Shown here: piece after piece, positions 48,063 to 59,290 of the stretch
Numbering within the stretch: the stretch's first letter is position 1
Layout of the letters: each line of letters opens with the position of its first letter
Origin: Plantago major
Lineage: Eukaryota > Streptophyta > Magnoliopsida > Lamiales > Plantaginaceae
Direction: 5' to 3'
Assembly (NCBI GenBank): GCA_026545765.1
Contig: CM048844.1
Span: 22,204,237-22,268,236 of the forward strand
Length of the DNA stretch: 64,000 bases
Notes under the pieces: model-generated
Seen by the model: only the letters and a program-made list of their open reading frames with translations
Told to the model about the DNA's origin: nothing
The model's database searches: none
Position numbers and translations under genes: made by a program

Positions 48063-48944
48063 TTAATAAAATAACATATGCCTAATAATGCATATCGCCA
48101 CCTCAAGATCAGCGACACATCTGGGACAATCCTTTTGGATAATTTTTCTGGCTTCGAAATGCAATATCCATTCTTCGCCGTTCAAGGCATAAAACATCGA
48201 AATCTGGAGGTAGTTAGGATTCTTCAATTTAAGTTTAGAAAGTTTAATTAATTTCAATTCACACCTGCAATTGTTGAGATATAATGCACCATCAGGCTGG
48301 GCTTTCAACTTAGAGAGTCTTTCTATCCCATCTTCTCGGATGTTATGATTTTCGCTAAATAATTTAATGTAATTCAACCAGTAATGTCCTTCAGTATATA
48401 TGCTTATATGTGATGGCTTTATTCATCAGTTTGAATGCATCTTCTTCATTTTCTTCAACGAAATATTCGTCCTGTAACATGAGTGGAAATTAGATAAACG
48501 TTGAATACTAAGAAATATTAAAGTTAATTATAATATTTCTAACCAAAGATTGTCGCAACATCGTTTCTAGATTGTTTGATCTTAGGAGCTTGAAAAGGAA
48601 TGGTCTAGGAATGTCAAACGATGCATCAATGCGTATCTTCTTTAACACATCCTTATGTTCTCCAAGCACGTTAAGAATCATACAACTGTCCAAATACTAA
48701 TACGACATTTGTATAAATGGACTCTGTTAACAAAAGTGATGAAACTAACAAAACATACCTCATTTTCAAGTGCCCATGTCTTTGTCGATGTAGACACAAT
48801 GGTGGAGATTATAACAATTAGTAGTATATCATGTGGTAGTTCAAATAAGACATCATTTTCATCCTTTTTGTTGGTTGAGCTCGAGTCATTATGCTGCCTC
48901 AAAGAAATACAGATGGTTTTTTTTATAAATTTCGGATGGAGCAA
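48063..48944 (-). pseudogene. F-box-like gene remnant (At1g67623-like), frameshifted
   Basis: Three minus-strand exons can be joined in phase: 48,944-48,759, 48,696-48,544 and 48,471 leftwards. Exon 1 has an ELPHDILLIVI motif like the opening helix of an F-box. Exon 2 reads YLDSCMILNVLGEHKDVL. Exon 3 reads EENEEDAFKLMNKAI, then meets a frameshift near 48,390 in an ATATAT stretch. It resumes in another frame (NYIKLFSENHNI, CPRCVADLEVAICI) to a stop at 48,063. This layout resembles the plant F-box family of At1g67623 and its repeat-like C-terminus. The assignment rests on pattern memory; the frame break argues for a pseudogene. Confidence 0.4.
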
Positions 48945-49610
48945 CGTTTCAGAATAAAGAATTTTTAAATGGCGCTACAAACGGCTTGATTAATCACGCT
49001 ACTAATGATGCAGTCGAACTTATAGGAGAAAATGAATAAGATTAGGGATTTTAAGTTTATCCTGCATATCTTAATTGATAATCTGTTGGAGTTGTTTAGA
49101 CTATTTGATATCATCTCCAATAAAATATGACACCTAAAAGATTAGTTACTCACAAAATATCGAAATATTTTGTTTTGGAGTTAAAATTTGTTTCACAAAA
49201 ATCATTAACGTTCCGACTTTAGGATAAGAATCGAAAATCCAAATCCCAGAAAGAAAAAAAAAAAAAAAGATCAGATCTGATAGTCTATAACATGTTAATT
49301 TAGTTGATCTCATTTAGTGGAGGTAACTAAACTAACTTGATTTTAGGATTGTTAGGAAAATTGAACAAATTAATTTCCCTAAATAAGATCAAATAAATAA
49401 ATTTATTTTTTAATTTTGAAATGCAGCACAGTGATAATTTTTTTCGAAATATACTACTGTCTTTACTATAATATAGGCTTGATTTTAAATAGTATTTACT
49501 AACAATAGATTTTTCTTGTATTAATTCAGACATAGTAAAAATAGTATTAATGTCTTTCCTATAATTAACAAATTGGCTTGGTTTTAAATACTTTTTAATG
49601 AGGTTGAATT
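48945..49610. other. Intergenic, AT-rich
   Basis: Two similar stretches (TATAATATAGGCTTGATTTT near 49,469 and a diverged GGCTTGGTTTTAAATA near 49,575) may be a short degenerate duplication. Nothing else is recognised. Confidence 0.35.
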
Positions 49611-49639
49611 TGCCACATAGGATTTTGTCCTATGTGGCA
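49611..49639. repeat. Perfect 12-bp inverted repeat (hairpin)
   Basis: TGCCACATAGGA and TCCTATGTGGCA are separated by TTTTG. Confidence 0.9.
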
Positions 49640-49656
49640 TATGTCATCTTTGAATT

Positions 49657-49660
<4 letters not shown>

Positions 49661-49735
<75 letters not shown>
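49661..49735. repeat. (TA)n microsatellite
   Basis: About 37 TA units abut the left end of the endogenous pararetrovirus. A similar TA tract abuts its right end at 61,679. Confidence 0.95.
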
Positions 49736-49738
<3 letters not shown>

Positions 49739-49881
49739 GTATAATTCTGCTACCTGATACCAGTGTATTAGGTAGCATAGCGGAAATACAGGTACATACA
49801 TAATGAAGAAGACTTGGCAAGATTATAACATACATTCTAAGTTACTGTAGAAATTTACCTGATATTCAAAATTTACTATAG

Positions 49882-50169
49882 CAATGAAGAAAATAACCAA
49901 AATTATACCTGAGATAACTCTGAACTTTAACTCTGACTTGAAAACTTGAAATTTAATCGGATTACAACTCTGACTTTAACTTTGAAATCTGATCGGATTA
50001 CAAGAATCTGAAAACTGCTAAGCTAATGTTTTTGGATGAAATTTTTACATAGAGATAAAAGAATCTGGAAGAGTACAAAACAAAGAAGAAGCTCTTTGAA
50101 TACATTTTCTTTTCTTCTCTGGTTTTTTTGTTGTGTCTTTCTTCCTTCTGATTGAAGCCTATTTGAAGG
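49882..50169 (-). repeat. Left quasi-LTR of the pararetrovirus (3' side)
   Basis: A 288-bp direct repeat of 61,385-61,673 with only scattered differences. Next to it (50,189-50,196) the minus strand reads TATATAAG, a TATA box. The right-hand copy lacks this because homology stops 27 nt downstream of it. Confidence 0.85.
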
Positions 50170-50188
50170 TACTAAAACTTAAAAGAGT

Positions 50189-50196
50189 CTTATATA
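50189..50196 (-). promoter_or_regulatory. TATA box of the viral promoter (left copy)
   Basis: The minus strand reads TATATAAG. The repeat unit shared with the right end begins 27 nt downstream, where transcription would be expected to start. Activity is not implied. Confidence 0.5.
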
Positions 50197-50441
50197 CTAT
50201 GAGAGTCCATGAGAGTCCTGAACAAGTACACAATTATATATAATTTGGGGATGACTTGGTTTATATTCAAATTCGCGGGTCAATTTGCGAATCCTGGGTT
50301 GCGGGTTCGGTAATATGGATCTAAAAACGGGTTGTCAAATTAATATAATACCCTATTTTTATTTTTTTTCTTTCATTTCCTTCTTTCTTCTCTCTCTCTC
50401 TACCCTCTCATCTTCCTTTCTCTCTCTCCTTTCCGATCACA

Positions 50442-50727
50442 TTTCCGGCGATATCTCCGCCGTCCGACCACCAATCTTCAATCCGATCGCATATTTGAGT
50501 AGCCCATGGCCCGATCTACCTTTCTACCGATTTCGTTTTTTTATTTGGTCGACTTTTGAAACGATTTGCCGGAATTCGAAGGCTTTTCCGGCGATATCTC
50601 TGCCGTCCGACCACCAATCTTAAATTCGATCGCATATTTGAGTAGCCCATCGCCCGATCTACCTTTCTACTGGTTTTGTTTTTTCATTTGGTCGACTTTT
50701 GAAACGGTTGATCGGAATTCGAAGCTT
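50442..50727. repeat. 143-bp tandem duplication
   Basis: Copies start TTTCCGGCGATATCTC at 50,442 and 50,585. They share CATATTTGAGTAGCCCAT and TTGGTCGACTTTTGAAACG, with a few substitutions. A partial third start (TTTTCCGG) follows at about 50,727. Confidence 0.85.
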
Positions 50728-51019
50728 TTCCGGTTATCTTCTCCGGCGGATCTCCGACTACACAAGACATATAAGTCATAACCTTGTCGTTTCCTCGATT
50801 TTCAGGTTTCTTCTCTCAATTCTTCAGTTTTTTTTCATTTTTGTTTGGTTTTGGTGATTTTTATTGATTTCGCATAACTTTATATTTCATGTGTAATTGT
50901 TGATGTTTTAACCTTAATTGTGCACGCTTGACCTGTAATTGTTGATGTTTGCGTGTTTGAACTCTATTGATAATGTTAAAGTGATTGTTGTTGTGCATGA
51001 TATGCTTCGTTTTTTGTTG

Positions 51020-51800
51020 TTTTGGTTGTAATTGTTGATTGTTAAGGGTAAATTGGTGATGCCTATGTTTATGCTTCATTTTTGCTTCGTTTATTATGCT
51101 TCATTTTTTTGCTTCGATTATTATGTATGAATAGCATATATTTATACTGTAATTGTTGATTGTTAAGGGTAAATTGGTTATGCCTATGTTTATGCTTCAT
51201 TTTTGCTTCGGTTATTATGTATGAATAGCCTATGTTTATACTGTAATTGTTGATTGTTAAGGGTAAATTGGTGATGCCTATGTTTATGCTTCATTTTTAC
51301 TTCGGTTATTATGCTTCAATTTTGCTTCGATTATTATGTATGAATAGCCTATGTTTGTACTGTAATTATTGATTGTTAAGGGTAAATTGGTGATGCATAT
51401 GTTTATGCTTCATTTTTGCTTCGGTTATTATGCTTCATTTTTACTTCGATTATTATGTATGAATAGCCTATGTTTATACTGTAATTGTTGATTGTTAAGG
51501 GTAAATTGGTGATGCCTATGTTTATACTTCATTTTTTCTTCGGTTATTATGCTTCTGTTTTGCTTCGATTATTATGTATGAATAGCATATGTTTATACTG
51601 TAATTGTTGATTGTTATGGGTAAATTGGTGATGCCTATGTTTATACTGTAATTGTTGATTATTAAGGGTAAATTGGTGATGCCTATGTTTATGCTTCATT
51701 TTTGCTTCGGTTATTATGCTTCATTTTTTTCCTTCGATTATTATGTATGAATAGCCTATGTTTATACTGTAATTGTTGATTGTTAAGGGTAAATTGGTGA
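51020..51800. repeat. Minisatellite, 8 units of about 50-120 bp
   Basis: The core TTGATTGTTAAGGGTAAATT recurs with minor changes near 51,035, 51,157, 51,249, 51,367, 51,487, 51,607, 51,657 and 51,776. Most units also contain CCTATGTTTATGCTTCATTT and a CTTCGATTATTATGTATGAA block. Shorter units have lost part of this. Confidence 0.9.
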
Positions 51801-52598
51801 TGCTTGAATATAGGTATTTTATTTCATCTTTTGAAAAAAATATATTGTTTAGGTTTTTATGTAAATTGTGTATGTCTATATGTAAATTGTTGATGTTGGT
51901 TTTTTTTTTTTTTTTTGTTGCATATAGTAGGTTTTCGTAAAAATGGTGGTTTAATGATTGATGATAAAGATGGAGGCGTGGATGGAGGAGTTGACGAACA
52001 AGTCAATGGTGTTTTTTTTTTTGGTTTGCGAGGATGAATGTAGTTTGGATATAGTGATTTTAAATTTTTTGTATTGTTTTTTATGTAATGACATTTTATT
52101 GATTGATGAATGAAATTGATTTCTTTGTTTATTTTATAAATATTGAGTTTTTTGAGATAAATAGCTTGTCATCAATAATTTTACATTAAACATAGACAAT
52201 TATATACCAAATATAAGCAATTTGTCCCAAAGTATCAATATGATTGGATGGACTAATGAAAGCGGATTATAAGGGAAAAATGTGGGTCGACCCGGGTCAA
52301 GCGGGTCAACCCGCGAAAAAAATCATATTGTATAGTTTTATGTATAAAGTGTATATATTTGTCTATTATATAGGACTCTCAAGGACTCTCATTATATTGT
52401 GGACTCTCAGGAGACAAACTCATTTGAAGGAATGCCAGGTTCCTATGTGGACTTGAAATTCTTCAATTCACATCCGGAAGGCTGATTGCAATTTGTCCAT
52501 GAATTTGAACAGTTTGTCGGGAAATTAATTTTTCACTTTGTCCTTTTCACTTTGTCCCTTTGTCCTTTGATTGAATAATTTGTCGGGGAATCTTTTAG

Positions 52599-53957
52599 TC
52601 ACTTTCTTTTATTTTTACCTCTCTGTATGGGAGTAAAAATCCCATAACAATCATCTTCATTATCTTGTTCGAAATTGACTGAGGAACTTGATCCTTCATC
52701 TTCACTTGCAGTTTGTAGAATTGCTTTCATCTCATCCAATGAGCTTACTTGTGCTAATCTTGTTTGGATGGTATTTTTCATCATCAGGAATTCTTCATTT
52801 TGTTGGACCTTTTCTGGGGAGACAATTTGTTTGCTAAACTTTGGATGGAGTTTGAACCATTCCGATATGTTGTCCTTCTCCAGTGGACTGGTGTCCATTT
52901 AACTTCTGCTTCTTTTGTTAACCAATATAAACTGGTATTTTCATCATACCAAACATTCTGTAGGATTCTCAAAATCCAGGTTAAATTGAATTCTTTGTAA
53001 AACTTAATCATCAGGGGGTATTTGTGAGAACAACTTTGTTTTTTGTACCTATCTGAAAAGTACTCAAATGATTTTTGAACTTTGTCTGGGAACATTTCTG
53101 GTAATGGTCCAAAATCATGCCACCATGCAAGAAACCAGTTAGGAAGTTCTTCTGGTGGTGGTAGAGTTTTTCCCATTAAGAAGAAATATGACATGGAGTT
53201 GACTGCATTTTATTTGTAGAGGAATTTTGTCCAAGCTTGTATGTAATCAAAATAATTACAGATGAGATGGGGTTTTATCTCCCTTAGAGTATAAGGGTTT
53301 CCCCAATCAGCTAGACTAATAACTTTGTTGATGAAAATTTTTCGATAACCAATGGCTGATGAGGTGTTTGGATGGTTTTTTGGAACTTTGTTTTGAATAT
53401 GAAGAGAATTTGTTTGGACCAAGATGTCCTCATAATATTGTTGTGGTTTCTGGTGATTTTCATAAATCCTGCAAAATTTATCGTCTAAGATATACTGTGA
53501 ATGATAGCACCTTGTTCTGCAAATTGTGAGGCATTATCATTGTCTATTTGTTTTGGAAAATTTTCTGGAATTCAGTCATCTTCAATGACACATTCTTTGT
53601 GAAAGTGTCATGTGCTTAAATAGGGACAATCTGGCTGGTCATCTTTATTTGGAATTTGGGACTTGGTTTGTGTCAAAGTTTGTTGGGACTTAGTTTGTGT
53701 CAAAGTTTGTTTGTAGGTGGGTAATGTGGCTAATTTTGAGTGCAGAGGTGGAAATTGTTCAGGCTTGGGATATGGTGTTAATGCTACTTTACTAAGAGGT
53801 TGAAATTTGTTGGCAATCTGTAGAGATGTCTGTTGCCTTGTTTGTGGGATAGTTTGTAATGGTGTCGGGGACAAGGATTTTTCAGGATTATTTTGTGCAT
53901 ATTGTGCCAAATTTACCATGGGTTTTTTCCCGGAACTTGTGCTTCTTTGTCTGCCAT
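52599..53957 (-). pseudogene. Pararetrovirus ORF2 remnant
   Basis: This is a second viral reading frame downstream of RT/RNase H. An ATG at about 53,957 overlaps the end of the RNase H frame (stop at 53,965) and soon shifts frame into MVNLAQYAQNN. A Thr/Gln/Pro-rich segment with a directly repeated TLTQTKSQ follows. A conserved C-terminal region contains PEELPNWFLAWWHDFGPLPE (53,160-53,100) and WILRILQNVWYDE near 52,960. It ends with an acidic tail and a Lys-rich terminus at 52,599. Several stops and frameshifts are present. The family is known from plant endogenous viruses; its function is unknown to me. Confidence 0.6.
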
Positions 53958-53964
53958 AATGGTA

Positions 53965-55441
53965 CTAATCTCCTTTCTTCCATCCCTGAAGAAATTCTCT
54001 TGTCAAATAATCTGGAATACAATTGTCAGTTCCTTTTATGAATTCTATATCAAAATAAAAAATAGACAAAATTGCTTGCCATCTAGCAAATATTTGTTTT
54101 GATGCTAGGTTTTGAACATCTTTTGTCAAAACTTCTTTTGCAGCTTTACAATCAATTTTAAGTAAAAACTTTTGATTTAACAAGTCATCCTGAAATTTAG
54201 TAATGCACAAAACCATCGAGAGTATTTCTTTTTTAATGGTTGAGTAATTTTGTTGTGCTCCCGATTTTCAAGTACCAGAATGATATCTAATAATTGTTTC
54301 CCTATCATCAATGATTTGCTTAAGAATGCCTCCATACCCTAATTCAAGGCGCTTTGTACAATCTTAAGAGTATTGGGCAAATGGTTAAACAAGGAAGAGT
54401 TTTAACTTTTGTTTTTATTTCTTTGACTATCTCAGTATGTTTGCTTGTCCACATTGGAGGGTTCTTTTTTAATCTTTCAAACAAAGGTTTGCAAGTTTGT
54501 CTTAAATTTGGATAAAAATCTCCTACATAATTCAATGATCCGAGAAATCTTTGTAATTGGGTTTGTCTCTTATTTCATCCGGGAATTTGTCCCCAAATTC
54601 TAGAGACCGTTGGATTGGTATAATAGTACTTTCATGAATCTGATGTCCGAGAAATCTTATGCTTACTTGGAACAATTTTATTTTTCTTGCGGAGACAACT
54701 AAACCATTTTCTTTATGACTTTTAGGAAAATATTTAAGTGTTTCCAATGTTGTTCTATATCTTGACTAAAAACTAGAACATCATCAATATAAACAATTGT
54801 AAAAGTAGTGTAAGGAGTGAAAATATCATTCATGACCTTTTGGAATTCTGAAGGAGCATTTTTTAATCCAAAAGGCATGACATTCCATTCAAATTGTCCT
54901 AACGGAACAAGAAAAGCATTTTGTACTTATCTTTTTCTGAAATTTGTATTTGCCAGAAACCGGATTTCATATCGAACTTGGAGAATATTTTAGCATTATA
55001 AAGTCTTTTAAGCAAATCACTTTTATTTGGAACTGGATACCTGATCCATTTGAGGACTTTGTTTAACGGTTTATAATTTATAACTAGTCTAGGAGTTCCT
55101 CTCTCAAGTTCAGCATTCTTTTGTACATAAAATGCAGAACATGACCATGGTGATTTGCTTGGTCTTATGATTTTCATTTTTAATAATTCTGAAATTTCTT
55201 TTTTACAATGTTCTAACAGTTCTTGGTTCATTTGTATAGGCCTTGCCTTAGTCGGAATTTTACTTTCTTCGTAATCATTTTCATAAGGAAGGGTTACAAT
55301 ATGTCTTTTTCTATCCCAAAAAGTTGTGGGAAATTCTGAACAAACTTCATTCTCTAGCTTCTTTTGATAGGTTAAAAATTGTTTCTGTAGAATTGGACTT
55401 TTTATTTTTTCTTCAATTCTTTTAAAACTTAGTTCCTCTTT
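53965..55441 (-). pseudogene. Pararetrovirus reverse transcriptase / RNase H remnant
   Basis: RT motifs on the minus strand are PRLVINYKPLNKVL near 55,090, FSKFDMKSGFWQIQI near 54,975 and the catalytic YIDD at 54,791-54,780. VSIRFLGHQIHESTI follows near 54,640. RNase H has LLKIDCKAAKEVL near 54,150, SKQIFARWQAILS and a C-terminal DYLTREFLQG. Frameshifts around 54,900, 54,750 and 54,540 and several stops interrupt it. The protease-to-RT join is cut by the solo LTR at 55,447. Confidence 0.75.
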
Positions 55442-55446
55442 AAGAT

Positions 55447-56462
55447 TGTAAAATCCCGGAATTTATTTTGGACCATCCATTTGGATTTAAATTGTAGACA
55501 AAAAGATTATTTGGACTTGAGTTGCTGTACGAAAAACTAATTGGGCTTGAGAGGAATTACGGTTGATGAACGGGAGTAAAAGGCCCAATTATTAGATTGC
55601 CCATTAGGGCTTATTTATTGGTTTTGTTTCTTTTCTTTGTTCTTCCTTCCGTTCTCTTCTGCTTTAATCTTTTTCCTTGGCCGTTCTCTTCCTCTTCTTC
55701 TTCTTCTTCTCGTTCCGCCACCATCGCCCACCAATCACCTCTCTGCCTCACGCCTGACCCCTAATCTCCTCCGATCGACCTTGGTAGGATGAGTTCAAGA
55801 TCGAAATCGATGTGTTGTGGAGCTTTGAAGTCACGAAATCAGAAACAAGAGATCCAATCCGAATTCGCAAAATCATTGGACTGAATTGTGTGTTTTGGAC
55901 TGTTTCCGGATCGAATTGACTAGCGGATTTGATGGGAAGTCGATGGGGGTTAATCTTTTGCTGTTCTGGACGGGTTTCATGGAGTTTGGAAGTTTTCATA
56001 ATTAACAGGGACTGATTTGAGGTTTTTGAAAAGTTTAAACCCTTGCTTCTGAGAATTTGATGTGGCTAAGGACCTCCTCCGCAATTTGACAAGTTTCTGT
56101 AATTTCAGTTTTGGCCCATAACCCGTAAATGCCTATCTTGCCCCTGAACGTTATAGAACCATAATTACACCCTTCTACATTTTTATCCTATTTTTCCTAG
56201 CTCCAGAAATTACCGTTTTCCCCTTATTATCCTATTTCCTCAATATCGACCTATAAAACCGTAGTAAAGACGAGATGGAGTTTGTAAGTGGTACTTTGGA
56301 GAATTTAAGGTGCTAGGTGACTTTGGAGAATTCGAGTTGCAAGTAGGAGCTTTGGTGATTGGATATGTTAAGCTTGCATTCGTATCGACCTTGAGGTAAG
56401 GGGGTTTCTTTGACACTTTTGCTTCTATTTTATTGTTATAGTGTGTGTATATATATATATAC

Positions 56463-56494
<32 letters not shown>

Positions 56495-56506
56495 GTATAT
56501 ATATAG

Positions 56507-56555
<49 letters not shown>

Positions 56556-57358
56556 CTTTATGATTTGACAAAATACTTATGGTTATTATATCAAGTAATG
56601 GACTTGGTATAATAGTCTATTCGAAAGGATCAAGTATATGTACCCATAAATGTTTTACCGTGATTGCGAATGTGAAATTGTTTTGTCAAAAGCATGGATT
56701 GAAAATATGTTTTATGCTCATCGATATGCCTATGAATTGTTTGGGCCCTTTCGAGGGAATGTCGTGCTTTTGGAGATCTCCCATTGTTATGTTATCCCTT
56801 TGGTAGGGCATTGTTATTGTTACGTAAAAGCCGACCTGTGTGCCACCACGGTTCGTGTGACCGTAGTGTATTGTCTGATTGAGCTAAATATGAATTGACA
56901 TTGTTTTGATAAAGTGTTCCATGCAAATTATTTTGGATATATAAACGTATTGATATATATATGTATGTTTGAAATACTCTGCTTGATCCGGTAAAAGTGT
57001 CATTGAGGCTCACCCTTACACCCCCCTTTCAGATATTTAGTAAGTGAAGTGACACTGGATGGTACAGTAGAGTGGAACCCGGTAGACGGATGGTGGATCT
57101 TATGGAGACTTTCAGTAGTTGTAGCGTACTCTGAGTTTGTATTGAATATGATGATTTGTACTGTTGAGGTGGTTGTTATGTACTGAGGACTTGTAATTAT
57201 TATTGTAATTACTGTTTATGGGATTTTAGACGCTCTGTTGTACCACTCTGAGATTATTTTATGTATTTGAGGATTTAAGTAAGGCTTCGTCTTGGCGTGA
57301 GCCCATCTCACGATAGACGGCCGGTCGCGCCAAAGTGATTTGGTTTTGGGGCGTGACA
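55447..57358. mobile_element. Solo LTR (1,912 bp) nested in the pararetrovirus, TSD AAGAT
   Basis: It starts TGTAAAATCCCGG and ends TTTTGGGGCGTGACA. Identical 5-bp duplications AAGAT flank it at 55,442-55,446 and 57,359-57,363. A TA-rich microsatellite lies at 56,441-56,555. No internal retroelement coding is present. It differs in sequence from the solo LTR at 31.2 kb. Confidence 0.9.
56441..56555. repeat. Imperfect (TA)n microsatellite in the solo LTR
   Basis: TA units are interrupted by CA, GTA and GATA. Confidence 0.9.
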
Positions 57359-57363
57359 AAGAT

Positions 57364-57960
57364 GCATAATTTTTTTTTCTTTATTTTCTATTTTTTGAAA
57401 AATTCCAGTTTCTTGTAAAAGGTTTATTTCTCTGTTTGTCACAGGATATTGGAATTGGAAAAGTATTTTCTTTCCTAAAACTGTGGTTTCTACTCCCTTG
57501 CTGTCTACATGTATAGGAAGCAACATTGACATGAATGGGTTTCCCAGAATGACTTTAGTGTCTAGATCTTTTACTAAACAAAGATTGCCCGGAAACAAAC
57601 TCCGTCATTGCAAATATGTGCATTTGAAAGTTTGTAATTTATTTTTAGTCTTTCTGAGTTTGCAGTTGATAATCTTTCCTTAGATTTTTCCAGATATTTT
57701 GTAGGTATTAATCCTTCTTGTATGCAATTCATATCAGCCCCACTATCCATTAAGGCAACTGTTTCTAGAATAAAGTTTCCTATAACAATTTTAACTTTAA
57801 CATACCATTTTTTGTAAGAAATTTGTGATATAGCATTTATAAAAGATTTTTCTTCATTACTTTCTTCTTTTTCTGAATTATTTTCTTCTTTTTCATCAGT
57901 GGTGTTTTCCTCTTTTAGTAATTCATCTTTTAGTTTTAAAATCAAAATTTCTCGTTTCAT
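57364..57960 (-). pseudogene. Pararetrovirus aspartic protease remnant
   Basis: The catalytic motif VALMDSGADMNCIQEGLIP lies near 57,755-57,705 on the minus strand, after a Glu/Asn-rich linker. A further segment, VILGNPFMSMLLPI, matches the C-terminal protease fold near 57,550. A frameshift near 57,590 separates the two, and the solo LTR follows. Confidence 0.7.
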
Positions 57961-59290
57961 TTGTTCACTTTCTTGCTTTAATTGTCGTATTTCTATTTTA
58001 ACTTCCCTAATCTCATGTTGAATATCATTAATGGAGATGTTACTTGTTTTGTTGGTTTAAATGTTTTTATTATATCTTTGAAATCTGTTTTTTGTTCCCA
58101 AAACCATATCTTTTAATTTCTTTAAATAATTATCTTTTTGTTGGGATCTTTTACTTGGTCTATCATTTCGAAAATTAACTCATAATGACTTTGTTTTGTT
58201 ATTACAAAAAGTTTCTTTTCGCAATTACAAATACTTTATCCCAATTGATTAGGGGTACAAAAACAGATGTCTTCATAGTCCTCTGAGTAATCGGAAGTTT
58301 CAGCATTATCTGATTGTATTTGGTTAAATTGATAATCCTCTTCTTCAGTATTTTCTTCTTCATCAGAACTTATTTCAGAAATTATATAAAAAAGTTGGTT
58401 TTTCAATTGTTCGTCTAAAACTAGTTCTTGTATCTTTTGTCTTACTCTACAAGTGTTGGCATAGTGTCCAGGGGTCTTACATTTGTGACAAATTATTTTC
58501 TCTATTGGAGTTCTTTCTTTTTTCTTATAAAAATTATTCTTTCTTTTATTTGGTTTATAATCTTGTTTATAATTTGGTTTATAGTCTTGCCTATTAACTC
58601 TTTTGTGAAAATGCTTTTTCTTGTACGTAGGGTTTTCTATCATGGTTTTATGATGAATCGGAGTTTTAAATTTGTCAAAACCAAACTGTTCACACCAGCT
58701 TCCCAATTCTTTTCTACTTACAATATTTTGTTTCTTTAATTGGGATTTTAACTTCAAGTCATTACAAATTTGTAGGCCTGTTAGGTTTATTTGATTAATA
58801 ATTTCTCCGTAAGGCATTGTCTCTATATTTCCATTAATGCTTTTAATTTTTTCCCTTACTTTTTCTACAAATAACTTTGGTAAACCCGAAATAAATTTTT
58901 CTTTCCAATAATAATTATTTGGATCCTCTCTTTCGTAAATTTTTGTAAGGAACACGTCTTTGTACCATTTAAAATCTTGAAGTTTTCTGCATTTTAAATT
59001 TTGTAAAATCTCTGTGTTTCTCTCAGTACAGATTTGGATCTCCGACAAAATGGAGTAATATAGTATAAATGAGGGAAGTTACTGCTACTGAAATTTGATT
59101 ACCATTTTCATCTAAAATTGGTATCCCATCGTCATCTTCCTTAATACTATCTAGAATTGCATTTTGTTCTAATGGTGTAAGGGAATTATCCCACCATCCT
59201 TTTAATTGACCATTAAACCCTAAAATTAAAGTTTTTGCACAATCAACCTGTTTCATTGTATTACCATATATGTTTGATATGACCACCATT
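57961..59290 (-). pseudogene. Pararetrovirus coat-protein region remnant
   Basis: A 270-codon open stretch (59,048-58,236) carries WKEKFISGLPKLFVEKVREK, a Lys/Tyr-rich basic region and a CCHC zinc knuckle CHKCKTPGHYANTC near 58,490-58,450, then an acidic Asp/Glu-rich tail. Upstream (59,289-59,023) GFNGQLKGWWDNSLT is the typical N-terminal part of the caulimovirid coat domain. The two stretches are in different frames. Confidence 0.75.

Larger units (their letters stand above)
50197..52384. mobile_element. Nested inverted-repeat element (MULE-like?) in the viral promoter region
   Basis: The left end has GAGAGTCCATGAGAGTCC and further in TTCGCGGGTCAATTTGCG. The right end, as reverse complement, has GAGAGTCCTTGAGAGTCC and further in TTCGCGGGTTGACCCGC. 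The two inverted-repeat blocks are in matching order, giving diverged terminal repeats of about 120 bp. The interior holds a pyrimidine-rich leader-like segment, a 143-bp tandem duplication, a minisatellite and no recognised transposase. No 8-10 bp TSD was found. GAGAGTCC also occurs once outside, near 52,404, so the exact ends are uncertain. Confidence 0.45.
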
